A stretch of 64,000 nt of DNA from an uncultured Lachnospiraceae bacterium (GTDB taxonomy: Bacteria > Bacillota > Clostridia > Lachnospirales > Lachnospiraceae), in assembly GCA_910584915.1 (NCBI GenBank), contig CAJUDM010000013.1, positions 1-64,000 of the forward strand. Reading direction: 5' to 3'. The translations under genes were made by a program, and so were the position numbers. The notes beneath the pieces were generated by a model, which saw only the letters and a program-made list of their open reading frames with translations, was not told the origin of the DNA and did not search any database. Below are positions 1 through 7,510 of this stretch, piece after piece; the first letter of the stretch is position 1, and each line of letters starts with the position of its first letter.

Positions 1-2
1 AG

Positions 3-53
3 CGTGAAATTAAAAATTTCACGATCCTGATTTGAATGCCCGCTGATGCGGGC
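3..53. other. Two hairpins upstream of the first gene
   Basis: An inverted repeat with 9-base arms (CGTGAAATT at 3-11 and AATTTCACG at 15-23) is followed by a GC-rich hairpin (GCCCGC 38-43, GCGGGC 48-53, loop TGAT). A similar pair, a GTGAAA-type hairpin followed by a GC-rich one, precedes the RelB gene near 14100. The words GAGTTG and GYGCCAAAATGCG at 61-79 recur in the hairpin cluster at 49074-49095. The left part may lie outside the window. Function unknown. Confidence 0.45.
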
Positions 54-87
54 GAATGGGAGTTGGTGCCAAAATGCGGAGGGTGTT

Positions 88-1281
88 ATGAAGAAGATTG
101 TCATGTTTGACGGGGAGATCGAGACGCAGCAGTATTTCACCTATCGGATGAGGGAAGAGTTTCAAAGGCTTGGGCATGAGGTGTATACATTTAATCTGTC
201 AAAGACCGGGGAGAGCCTGACAGGGCTGATGCGGTTTGTGGAAAAGGGCAATACGGCGCTTGTCTGCTTTAATTTTCACGGGATCACATCGGGGGACATT
301 TTCTGGCAGGACGGGGAGTGGTTCTGGGATGCCATAGAGTGTACCTGTTACAATATTGTGGTGGATCATCCGTTTTACTATCACCGGTTTCTGGAAACCG
401 CGCCGAGACGGTATGTACATATCAGTATCGACAGAAAGCATGACCTGTATATGCAGAAATATTTTCCCGAAATACTGCGGATCCCTTTTCTGCCGCTGGC
501 GGGGACGGAATATCGCCCGGAGGGGTATCTGCCGATAAAGGAGCGGAAGACGGATATTGTATTTACGGGGAATTACTCTCCGCTTTATAAGTTTGACAAG
601 TATATCAACCGGCTCGGGGAGGAGTATGAGATATTCTACAGGGGAATCCTGGAGGAACTTTTGACGCATCCGGAGCGGACGCTGGAGGATGTGGCTGAGG
701 AGCATATCCGCAGGGAGATCCCGGAGGTGACGAAGGAAGAACTGAAGGAGACTATGGGCAACCTGATCTTTCTGGATCTGTACGCCCGCTCCTATATCCG
801 CGGGAAGGCAGTGCAGGTGCTGGTGGACGCAGGGCTGAAAGTGGAGGTCTACGGCGGCGGCTGGGACGAACTGCCCTGTGAGCATCCGGAAAATATCATC
901 GATGGGCAGGGCGTAAATTCGGAGGTCTGCCTGCAGAAGATATCGGGGGCAAAGATTTCCCTGAATGTGATGCCCTGGTTTAAGGACGGCGCCCATGACA
1001 GGGTATTCAACACGCTGCTCAACGGGGCGGTGCTTTTGAGCGATGACAGTATTTACCTGCGGGAGATATTAAAGGACGGAGAAAACTGTATTTTATACAG
1101 CCTGGAGAATATAGAGCAGATGCCGGAGCGGATAAAGGAGCTGCTTTCGGATGAAGAGAGGATGCAGCGCATGGCGGATATAGGGTATGAGATGGCGAAA
1201 AAAGCTCACACCTGGGCGCACCGGGCGGATTTTCTCTCTGACCTGATAGAGGATGGCGTGATGGATGGAGTGTGGCGGTAG
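88..1281 (+). CDS. CgeB-like glycosyltransferase family protein
   Basis: A 397-residue protein that looks like the CgeB / glycosyltransferase family 1-type group: an N-terminal Rossmann-like half beginning KKIVMFDGE and a C-terminal half with the pattern KISLNVMPWFKDGAHDRVFN, then LLSDDS, which fits a nucleotide-sugar-binding GT-B domain. Such proteins transfer sugars to surface polymers, spore coat or flagellin, but the acceptor here is unknown. I start it at 88 because GGAGGG lies just upstream; an upstream ATG at 46 would add 14 residues without a good ribosome site. The next two genes (micropeptide and family 2 glycosyltransferase) suggest a cell-surface glycosylation group. Confidence 0.7.
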   Translation: MKKIVMFDGEIETQQYFTYRMREEFQRLGHEVYTFNLSKTGESLTGLMRFVEKGNTALVCFNFHGITSGDIFWQDGEWFWDAIECTCYNIVVDHPFYYHRFLETAPRRYVHISIDRKHDLYMQKYFPEILRIPFLPLAGTEYRPEGYLPIKERKTDIVFTGNYSPLYKFDKYINRLGEEYEIFYRGILEELLTHPERTLEDVAEEHIRREIPEVTKEELKETMGNLIFLDLYARSYIRGKAVQVLVDAGLKVEVYGGGWDELPCEHPENIIDGQGVNSEVCLQKISGAKISLNVMPWFKDGAHDRVFNTLLNGAVLLSDDSIYLREILKDGENCILYSLENIEQMPERIKELLSDEERMQRMADIGYEMAKKAHTWAHRADFLSDLIEDGVMDGVWR

Positions 1282-1329
1282 CGCGGCTCTCTGATATTAC
1301 GATGGATGCGGAATGTGGTGGAATAGGTA

Positions 1330-1358
1330 TTGCAGATTGGCTTAAAATGTTGTAAAGT
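1330..1358 (+). promoter_or_regulatory. Possible sigma-A promoter before the micropeptide gene
   Basis: TTGCAG at 1330-1335 and TAAAGT at 1353-1358 are 17 bp apart, about 40 bp upstream of the 41-residue ORF. The match to consensus is moderate and the region is AT-rich, so this is a weak call. Confidence 0.3.
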
Positions 1359-1397
1359 TTGTATTGTGATATTATTTATATAAGAAAGGCATTAAAA

Positions 1398-1523
1398 ATG
1401 AGTGAAGGATTTTTGTTGCTGGCTGGCGGGCTGCTGGTTGTGATCATTGCGGTTGTGGTTTCTGTAGTTGCTTCTGTGACAGGGACAGCGGCGGCGGTCG
1501 CGGACGATGACGAGGAAGACTAA
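1398..1523 (+). CDS. 41-residue single-pass membrane micropeptide
   Basis: A short ORF preceded by AAGAAAGG. The predicted peptide has a short N-terminus (MSEGF), one long hydrophobic stretch at residues 5-35 rich in Val, Leu, Ile and Ala, and an acidic end DDDEED. Its TAA stop is immediately followed by the ATG of the downstream glycosyltransferase (1524), so the two are probably translationally coupled. The residue composition is that of a genuine transmembrane segment, not a random frame. I do not recognise the family; it could anchor or modulate the neighbouring glycosyltransferase. Confidence 0.6.
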   Translation: MSEGFLLLAGGLLVVIIAVVVSVVASVTGTAAAVADDDEED

Positions 1524-2483
1524 ATGATAACTGTCAGCCTGTGCATGATCGTGAAGGACGAGGAGCGGATCTTGAAAAGGTGCCTTGACTGTATCGCGGA
1601 TCTTGTGGATGAGATCGTGATAGTGGACACCGGCTCTGAGGACCGGACGAGGGAGATAGCTGCAGCGTACACCAAAAATATATATGACTTTACATGGACG
1701 GGGGACTTTTCGGCTGCCCGTAATTTTGCGTTCTCAAAATGTACAAAGGAGTACATTTATGCGGCAGATGCGGACGAGGTGGTGGACGCCGAGAACAGGC
1801 GGCGATTTTTGGATCTGAAACAGACGCTCCTGCCGGAGATAGAGATCGTGCAGATGAAGTATGGCAATCAGCTTCAGTTTTCCACGATCTATAATTTTGA
1901 TGAGGAGTATCGCCCGAAGCTCTATAAGCGGCTGCGGGAGTTTGTATGGGAGTATCCGATCCATGAGGCGGTGCGGCTTGAGCCGGTAGTCTATGACAGC
2001 GATATCGTGATCACCCATCTGCCGGAGGCGCTCCACACGGGGCGGGATGTCGCCGCGTTTGAGAAGATGGTGAAAAACGGGGAGTATCTGGATAAAAAGC
2101 TTTGCGGGCTGTACGCCAGGGAACTCTTTATCTCCGGCTCCGAGGAGGAGGTCCGCAGAGCGCGGGATTATTTCAAGTTGGTGATCGAGGAGGAGGGGCG
2201 CTCGCCCGGGGAGCAGACGGAGGCTTTCTGTGTGGTGGTGCGTGCCTGCAGGCTTTCGGGGGATACGGCGGAGTTTTATAAGTACGCAATGCGCGCCGCG
2301 GCTTCCGACGAGGAGATCCCGGCGGAGATCTGCTATGAGCTGGGCTGTTTTTACAGGGAGCGGGGGGATCTGCCGGAGGCGGCGATGTGGTTTTATAACG
2401 CCCTGCACGAGACGGAGAGCATTTTAGATAAGAGGTGCGGCGGGGAGCTGGCTGAGGAAGGGCTCAGGGCGTGCCAGGAGTAA
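1524..2483 (+). CDS. Family 2 glycosyltransferase with C-terminal TPR-like helices
   Basis: 319 residues. The N-terminal 110 residues form a GT-A glycosyltransferase domain: VSLCMIVKDEE at the start, VDTGSEDRT, and the metal-binding AADADEV region. The C-terminal half (about 190-319) is helical and resembles tetratricopeptide repeats (ARDYFKLVIEEEG, ACRLSGD, YELGCFYRERGDLPEAAMWF), an arrangement found in SunS-like and other protein- or polymer-modifying transferases. It starts one base after the micropeptide stop, so translation is probably coupled. The acceptor cannot be read from sequence; the upstream CgeB-like gene supports a role in surface glycosylation. Confidence 0.8.
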   Translation: MITVSLCMIVKDEERILKRCLDCIADLVDEIVIVDTGSEDRTREIAAAYTKNIYDFTWTGDFSAARNFAFSKCTKEYIYAADADEVVDAENRRRFLDLKQTLLPEIEIVQMKYGNQLQFSTIYNFDEEYRPKLYKRLREFVWEYPIHEAVRLEPVVYDSDIVITHLPEALHTGRDVAAFEKMVKNGEYLDKKLCGLYARELFISGSEEEVRRARDYFKLVIEEEGRSPGEQTEAFCVVVRACRLSGDTAEFYKYAMRAAASDEEIPAEICYELGCFYRERGDLPEAAMWFYNALHETESILDKRCGGELAEEGLRACQE

Positions 2484-2527
2484 ATATTTGAGAAGGTTCC
2501 CGTCAAAGAGGCTGGAAATATCTCTTC

Positions 2528-2570
2528 GGGTAATGTGTACTGTAGGGGCGAATGCGGAACTGGAATAGGA
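2528..2570 (+). repeat. Right-end remnant of the dapL/guaB structured repeat, before hisC
   Basis: The words GGTAATGTGTACTG and ATGCGGAACTGGAATAGGAG match the right end of the repeats at 19392-19628 and 37271-37597 (GGTGTACTGG and TCTGCGGAACTGGAATAGGAG). As in those places, the end of the element supplies the Shine-Dalgarno sequence of the next gene. The left arms are not recognisable here, so this is a partial or decayed copy. Confidence 0.6.
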
Positions 2571-2577
2571 GATAAAG

Positions 2578-3639
2578 ATGAGTTGGGAAGATGGCGTGAG
2601 GAGAGTGGTGCCCTATGTGCCGGGGGAGCAGCCGAAGCAGGCGGGGATCATTAAACTGAATACGAATGAGAATCCTTATCCGCCCGCGCCCGGAGTAAAA
2701 AGAGCGTTGGATGAGTTGCGCTATGAGGAGATGCGGCTATATCCCGATCCGGACTCGGGGGAGTTGGTGAAGGCTTTGGCGGAGTATTATGGGCTTTCGG
2801 AAAAGCAGGTTTTTGTGGGAGTGGGTTCAGACGATGTGCTGGCAATGGCATTTCTGACTTTTTTCAACACGGGAAAGCCGATTTTGTTTCCTGATATCAC
2901 CTATTCTTTCTATGATGTGTGGGCGGATCTGTTTCGGATTCCGTATGAGCGGATTCGGCTGGATGATGTCTTTCGGATTCACGCGGAGGATTATGCCGGC
3001 AGGGAAAACGGCGGTATCGTGATAGCCAATCCCAATGCGCCCACAGGTGTTGCGCTGCCGCTTTCGGAGGTGGAGAAGATCGTCTCGGCAAACAGGGATG
3101 TGGTTGTGATCGTGGATGAGGCGTATGTGGATTTTGGAGCGGAGAGCGCTTTGCCGCTGCTGAAAAAGTATGAGAATCTTCTGGTGGTGCAGACCTTCTC
3201 CAAATCCAGGGCGATGGCGGGAATGCGGATCGGTTTTGCTTTCGGGAATGAAAAGCTGATCGGGTATCTGTTGGACTGCCGGTTTTCCTTTAACTCCTAC
3301 CCGATGAACCGTCCGGCGCTTGCGGCGGGAGCGGCGGCGTTGAAAGATGATGCATATTTCAGGGAGATCTGTGATAAGATCATAGAGACAAGGGAACGGG
3401 TGAAACAGGAACTTGGCGCGCTTGGCTTCACTTTTGCGGACAGCAGGACGAATTTTATTTTTGCGGCGCATGAGAGTGTGCCTGCAAAAGAGATCTTTGA
3501 GATGCTGAAAGAGAGAGGGATCTATGTCCGGTATTTTGAAAAGCCGAGGATCGACAATTATCTGCGGATCACGGTCGGGACGGATGAGGAGATGGATGAG
3601 ATGCTTAAGGTGTTGCGAGAATACCTTGGGAAAATGTAA
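2578..3639 (+). CDS. hisC: Histidinol-phosphate aminotransferase family
   Basis: 353-residue PLP-dependent class I/II aminotransferase, the usual HisC length. Landmarks: KLNTNENPYPP (residues 27-37, the family signature), NPNAPTG (151-157), DEAYVDF (180-186), the PLP lysine K209 in FSKSRAMAGMR, and the phosphate-contacting arginine in that motif. It converts imidazole-acetol phosphate and glutamate to histidinol phosphate; homologues sometimes act on aromatic amino acids or threonine phosphate. No other his genes lie nearby, so the histidine role is inferred from family resemblance. The ribosome site (AATAGGAGATAAAG) comes from the end of a dispersed repeat. Confidence 0.85.
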   Translation: MSWEDGVRRVVPYVPGEQPKQAGIIKLNTNENPYPPAPGVKRALDELRYEEMRLYPDPDSGELVKALAEYYGLSEKQVFVGVGSDDVLAMAFLTFFNTGKPILFPDITYSFYDVWADLFRIPYERIRLDDVFRIHAEDYAGRENGGIVIANPNAPTGVALPLSEVEKIVSANRDVVVIVDEAYVDFGAESALPLLKKYENLLVVQTFSKSRAMAGMRIGFAFGNEKLIGYLLDCRFSFNSYPMNRPALAAGAAALKDDAYFREICDKIIETRERVKQELGALGFTFADSRTNFIFAAHESVPAKEIFEMLKERGIYVRYFEKPRIDNYLRITVGTDEEMDEMLKVLREYLGKM

Positions 3640-3782
3640 AACCGGAGATGTGGGTTTCTGTCAGGAGTGTGGCTGAGCTTTTGGCGGGAGGGCATGCTGG
3701 GCGGACAGGAATTGACTGTTTTTCAGTGCGGTATATATCTATCAATAATTGATAAAATAAGGATGTGAAAGGATAAAGTTAT

Positions 3783-4262
3783 ATGTTTAAAAAGTATGCG
3801 TGGGTGTTTGTGATTTCTATGGTTCCTCTGATTGAACTTAGGGGGGCGATCCCGGTATCTCAGGGACTTGGACTGCCGATTTTGCCGTCCTATATCGTGG
3901 CGGTGATCGGAAATATGGTGCCGGTGCCGTTTATCTATCTGTTTGCCAGAAAGGTGCTTGAGTGGGGGGCAGATAAGCCCATCATCGGTAAATTTTTCAG
4001 CTGGTGTCTGGAAAAAGGCCAAAAGGGTGGAAAGAAACTGCAGGAAAAGGCAGGAAAAGGTCTGTTTATCGCGCTTTTGTTGTTTGTGGGAATTCCTCTC
4101 CCGGGAACCGGCGCCTGGACGGGGACGTTGGCGGCGAGTATTCTGGATATGGATTTCAAATCGAGTGTCGCGGCGGTCATGCTGGGCGTACTGCTCGCGG
4201 GTATCATTATGGGCGTGGCAAGCATGGGCGTGTTTGGCGCGCTGGGGGCGGTGTTCTCTTAA
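3783..4262 (+). CDS. COG2426-type small membrane protein (small multidrug export family)
   Basis: 159 residues with hydrophobic segments near 5-20, 35-58, 93-115 and 130-155 and a charged lysine/glycine loop at about 75-92 (KGQKGGKKLQEKAGKG). The motif VPLIELRGAIPV followed by GIPLPGTGAWTG is typical of the COG2426 family, annotated as putative small multidrug export proteins although transport has rarely been shown. It stands alone between hisC and the first toxin-antitoxin pair. Substrate unknown. Confidence 0.75.
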   Translation: MFKKYAWVFVISMVPLIELRGAIPVSQGLGLPILPSYIVAVIGNMVPVPFIYLFARKVLEWGADKPIIGKFFSWCLEKGQKGGKKLQEKAGKGLFIALLLFVGIPLPGTGAWTGTLAASILDMDFKSSVAAVMLGVLLAGIIMGVASMGVFGALGAVFS

Positions 4263-4363
4263 TAGAATCCTGCCGCAGAGTAAAGTGTGTCAGGGTATAT
4301 TGGGATGGGGTTGAAGTGCATCAAAGGGAGATGTATTTTAGGGAAAATAAGCTGTGGTGCTGA

Positions 4364-4392
4364 TTGTATAAAACAAAGAGAAATGTTATACT
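4364..4392 (+). promoter_or_regulatory. Sigma-A promoter of the first PIN toxin-antitoxin pair
   Basis: TTGTAT at 4364-4369 and TATACT at 4387-4392 are separated by 17 bp, followed by an AT-rich leader and the GGAGGT ribosome site of the antitoxin. Confidence 0.55.
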
Positions 4393-4445
4393 AAAAATAT
4401 AAAAAGGCCCCATTGTGGTAATGTTAGAAAAGCAGGAGGTGTTTT

Positions 4446-4670
4446 ATGACAGCAATCAGACAGGAAGCAATTCAAATGCTGGAAAAAGTACCGGAAGATA
4501 AACTGAGTTTTGTGATGCAGATTATGCAGGGTGTGAATGGATTGATAGGGATAGCCGACACAAAGGAAAAGGAAGATATAGATTTAAATCAGTTTGTTAT
4601 GGCGCCTACAGATCGTGGACAGAATGCGGATAAATATGTAAGGGAGTCACGTGATAATGACAGATTTTAA
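4446..4670 (+). CDS. Antitoxin partner of a PIN-domain toxin
   Basis: A 74-residue, mostly helical protein (MTAIRQEAIQMLEKVPEDKLSF at the start, acidic middle, basic tail). Its last 14 bases overlap the toxin gene, a usual toxin-antitoxin layout. The N-terminal pattern, an amphipathic helix followed by 'PEDKLSFVMQIM', is echoed in the second antitoxin at 6840 ('SEDNLQFLIEMI'), so the two belong to one class. It would neutralise the PIN ribonuclease by direct binding and repress its own promoter; DNA binding is not evident from the sequence. Strong ribosome site GGAGGT. Confidence 0.65.
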   Translation: MTAIRQEAIQMLEKVPEDKLSFVMQIMQGVNGLIGIADTKEKEDIDLNQFVMAPTDRGQNADKYVRESRDNDRF

Positions 4671-5079
4671 GAAAGTGTTTATTGATACTGCTCCCATTAT
4701 ATATTTTTTGGAAAATAGTTCCCTATATATGGAGGCGATGGGGAAGTTTTTTGCAAAATGTATAAAAGAACATATTCAGGTTGTGACATCTATACTTACT
4801 ATTGAAGAATATCTTGTATCACCATACAGTAACGGAAAAATGGAATACGTGGATAATTTTAAAAGATTTATTGAGTATATGGACATGGAAGTGGTGGATA
4901 TTGATTCTGTAATTGCAGAAAAAGGGGCAGAGATTAGAGGAAGATATAAAAACTTTAAGGCTATGGATGCTTTACAGATAGCGACAGCGGTAGTAAAAGA
5001 ATGTGATATGTTTTTTACAAATGATAAACAGCTAAAGCAGGAAAAAGAACTTCTGTGTATGACTATGGATGATATATAA
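4657..5079 (+). CDS. PIN-domain (VapC-like) ribonuclease toxin
   Basis: About 140 residues. The PIN-domain acidic residues are visible: D in VFIDTAPIIYF at the N-terminus, E in LTIEEYL, D in AMDALQIATAV and D in FTNDKQL. Members cleave tRNA or rRNA when freed from their antitoxin. The start is ambiguous: AGGGAG at 4641 sits 4 nt from a GTG at 4651 and 10 nt from the ATG at 4657; I prefer the ATG. The gene is markedly more AT-rich than the housekeeping genes around it, which fits horizontal acquisition. Confidence 0.8.
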   Translation: MTDFKKVFIDTAPIIYFLENSSLYMEAMGKFFAKCIKEHIQVVTSILTIEEYLVSPYSNGKMEYVDNFKRFIEYMDMEVVDIDSVIAEKGAEIRGRYKNFKAMDALQIATAVVKECDMFFTNDKQLKQEKELLCMTMDDI

Positions 5080-5370
5080 TATTAATTTATAGTATGAATT
5101 ATTGATTTCAAAACATTCTTTTGCAAATAATGATAAATCATTTTTGTTCAGATAATCTATTGCATTTTCATTAAAGTATATTTTTATTTCCTTTGCTATT
5201 TTCGACATTTTGGGCGTTGGTGTGAGCAAAATAATGGCTTGCAAACCTCAACCTTATAGCCTGTACTTGTGATAAGTTGTTAAAATACATTGACAAATAA
5301 CTATAATAAATAAAATATATATGAGAATAAATATTGGGAAGTGCCTTGAAAATGGCAGGGAGACAGGAAA
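5080..5370. other. AT-rich intergenic stretch after the toxin gene
   Basis: About 290 bases of very AT-rich DNA. A 70-codon minus-strand frame (5032-5244, TTG start) crosses it but overlaps the toxin's 3' end and has no recognisable domain. I see no convincing gene, terminator or repeat; it is probably part of the acquired toxin-antitoxin segment. Confidence 0.4.
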
Positions 5371-6345
5371 GTGAATGACAGTTATGTCGGTTTTGCGGAA
5401 GTGTATGATGAACTGATGGACAATGTGCCCTATGAGGAGTGGGCGGATTTTCTGGTATCTGTACTGCGGGAGTATGGAGTGGAGAGTGAGCCCGTTGCCG
5501 GGAACGGTGAGAGAAGCCGGATGCGGGACAGAGTGGAAGTGACGCAGGAAAAACAGAAAGTCTCAGGTGCGGAAGCGCTGCAGGATGAAGCGGAAAATAC
5601 AGGCGCGGATAAAAGACAGCTGCAGGAGTACCCGAGTGACAAGGCGGAGGGCGGCGAAGATCAGGATAGGGAACGGGCGGAAAATCTTGCCGTTGAGCGG
5701 AATACCGTGCTGGATCTGGGGTGCGGCACAGGGACTTTGACAGAACTATTATATCGCGCCGGTTATGATATGATCGGGATAGACAACTCCGAAGAGATGC
5801 TGGAGATCGCGATGCGTAAGAGGGAGATGAGCGGCAGCGATATCCTGTATCTTTCGCAGGATATGCGGGAAATTGAGTTGTACGGCACGGTGGGCGCCGT
5901 GTGCAGTGTCTGTGACAGCCTGAACTATATTTTGGAAGAGCGGGATATGGTAAAGGTTTTTTCGCTGGTGAATAATTATCTTTATCCCGGCGGAATTTTT
6001 GTGTTTGATTTTAATACGGTGTACAAATACGAGAAGGTGATCGGGGATGCGACGATCGCGGAGAACCGGGAGGATTGCAGTTTTATCTGGGAAAACTATT
6101 ATGATGAGGAAAGCCGGATCAATGAGTATGATCTGACAGTTTTTGTGAGAGAGCCGGAGGAAGAGCGTTTCCGCAGATTTACGGAGACGCATTATCAGCG
6201 GGGATATACACTGGAGCAGATGAAGGGATTTCTGGATGAAGCGGGGCTTTTGTTTGTGAAGGCGCTTGATGCGGACACACAGGGGGAAGTCAGAGGGGAG
6301 AGCGAGCGGGTGTATGTGATAGCCAGAGAGTGCGGAAAGGTGTAG
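5371..6345 (+). CDS. Class I SAM-dependent methyltransferase with a low-complexity insertion
   Basis: 324 residues, GTG start. The N-terminus (YVGFAEVYDELMDNVPYEEWADFL) and the SAM motif I VLDLGCGTGTLTELL belong to a common Firmicutes class I methyltransferase family; DMREIELYGTVGAVCSVCDSLNYI is the motif II region. Between them, at about residues 37-108, sits a hydrophilic insertion rich in Glu, Gln, Arg and Asp that such enzymes normally lack. Substrate unknown. It is followed within a few bases by a lipoprotein gene, so the two may be co-transcribed. Confidence 0.8.
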   Translation: MNDSYVGFAEVYDELMDNVPYEEWADFLVSVLREYGVESEPVAGNGERSRMRDRVEVTQEKQKVSGAEALQDEAENTGADKRQLQEYPSDKAEGGEDQDRERAENLAVERNTVLDLGCGTGTLTELLYRAGYDMIGIDNSEEMLEIAMRKREMSGSDILYLSQDMREIELYGTVGAVCSVCDSLNYILEERDMVKVFSLVNNYLYPGGIFVFDFNTVYKYEKVIGDATIAENREDCSFIWENYYDEESRINEYDLTVFVREPEEERFRRFTETHYQRGYTLEQMKGFLDEAGLLFVKALDADTQGEVRGESERVYVIARECGKV

Positions 6346-6350
6346 AAATT

Positions 6351-6821
6351 ATGAAAGCGGCAAAATTATTCGGAGCAGTAATGGCGGTGGTTTGTATGAT
6401 AGCCGGATGCGGGGTGAATCCGATGCTGTCGGTCTATGACGATGATGCGAAGATAGCGAGCTCTTCCAACACATACAACATCATGAATTATGAGCAGGTA
6501 CAGTCCGATTTGCATTTTACGGCGAGCGTCGAGAAAATGGAGGGAATGGACACGATATGGGTGTTTGATGCGGAGGAGGATACGGAGGTTGACATTACTT
6601 ATCAGTTAAATGTTTCTTCCGGTAAGATGAAACTTGTGTGGATCAATCCTGAGAAGGAGGTTTCGGTTATCGTGGAATGCGATTCTGAGATGGAGGACTC
6701 GGTTCAGGAAACATTGCATATCAAAAAAGGGAATAACAGAATCAAGATCGTTGCGGGTGAGAATACTCAGTTTGATATTGATTTTACGATTTCGCATGGC
6801 GGGCTCAAAGAGTTAGGATAG
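6351..6821 (+). CDS. Small lipoprotein
   Basis: 156 residues. The signal peptide (MKAAKLFGAVMAVVCMIAGC) ends in a lipobox with lipidated cysteine C20, so it should be anchored on the outer face of the membrane. The rest is a short beta-rich domain with acidic stretches and no family I recognise. I start at 6351, where the signal peptide begins; an upstream in-frame start at 6330 would bury the signal. It begins five bases after the methyltransferase stop. Confidence 0.65.
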   Translation: MKAAKLFGAVMAVVCMIAGCGVNPMLSVYDDDAKIASSSNTYNIMNYEQVQSDLHFTASVEKMEGMDTIWVFDAEEDTEVDITYQLNVSSGKMKLVWINPEKEVSVIVECDSEMEDSVQETLHIKKGNNRIKIVAGENTQFDIDFTISHGGLKELG

Positions 6822-6839
6822 GGAAGGAGGTATTTTATA

Positions 6840-7070
6840 TTGACATTACAAGAACAGGTAATACAGAAAGTCAATGGATTATCGGAGGACAATCTACAAT
6901 TTTTGATAGAAATGATAGATCGTTTCATGTTGACTGATCCTGAAGAGAAAAGAACAAGTATTATTTCCAGGAGGATTGGTATTGCAAAGGGAAGAAATTT
7001 GTATGATGACAGATATGATTTTGATGAGATGAACCCTGAGATTGCTAAATTGTTTGGGGGTATGGAATGA
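6840..7070 (+). CDS. Antitoxin partner of the second PIN toxin
   Basis: 76 residues, TTG start with an excellent AAGGAGG site (6823-6829). The helical N-terminus (TLQEQVIQKVNGLSEDNLQF) matches in style the antitoxin at 4446, and the C-terminus (NPEIAKLFGG) is typical of small antitoxins that cap PIN toxins. Its stop overlaps the toxin start by four bases (ATGA), so the pair is translationally coupled. Confidence 0.65.
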   Translation: MTLQEQVIQKVNGLSEDNLQFLIEMIDRFMLTDPEEKRTSIISRRIGIAKGRNLYDDRYDFDEMNPEIAKLFGGME

Positions 7071-7471
7071 AGTTATTATTGGACACACATATTATATTGT
7101 GGGCATTAGATGATAATCCTAAATTGTCTGCCAGCGCCAGAGAGTTGATTTTGGACGCAGAGAATGAGGTTTACTATAGTGCGGCATCGGTCTGGGAAAC
7201 AGCGATAAAATACATGGCAAGACCGGATAAAATTCATATCAGTGGATCAGAACTGTCAGATATGTGCAGAAAGATGGGCTATCAGATGTTGCCGATTACT
7301 GACAGGGATGTAAAGGCGTTGGAAACGTTGGTATATCATGATAAGTATCAAATGCATAATGATCCGTTTGATCGTATTATGATTGCGCAGGCGAAAGCAA
7401 GCGGATTAAAATTTATTACACATGACTCAAAAATTCCATTTTATGAGGAGAGTTGTGTTATTAGTGTTTAA
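7067..7471 (+). CDS. PIN-domain toxin, COG3744-like
   Basis: 134 residues with the pattern LLLDTHIILWALDDNPKLS (first acidic residue D6), SAASVWETAIKY (conserved E), NDPFDRIMIAQA (conserved D) and ITHDSKIPFY (last acidic region), which is the COG3744 subgroup of PIN ribonucleases. It differs from the PIN protein at 4657, so the two pairs are not recent duplicates. Probably an RNA-cleaving toxin held by the overlapping upstream antitoxin. Confidence 0.85.
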   Translation: MKLLLDTHIILWALDDNPKLSASARELILDAENEVYYSAASVWETAIKYMARPDKIHISGSELSDMCRKMGYQMLPITDRDVKALETLVYHDKYQMHNDPFDRIMIAQAKASGLKFITHDSKIPFYEESCVISV

Positions 7472-7510
7472 CTTTTATAAAATCATATTTGTGACGAAAA
7501 GAGAACTGTT

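Noticed and set aside
199..996. Long minus-strand open frame opposite the first glycosyltransferase
   Set aside because: It is a shadow of the plus-strand gene; the protein has no recognisable domain and no ribosome site. Many similar long antisense frames across the window were dropped for the same reason.
5032..5244. 70-codon minus-strand ORF after the first PIN toxin
   Set aside because: TTG start, overlaps the toxin's 3' end, AT-rich with no family pattern; could be a remnant but not supported.
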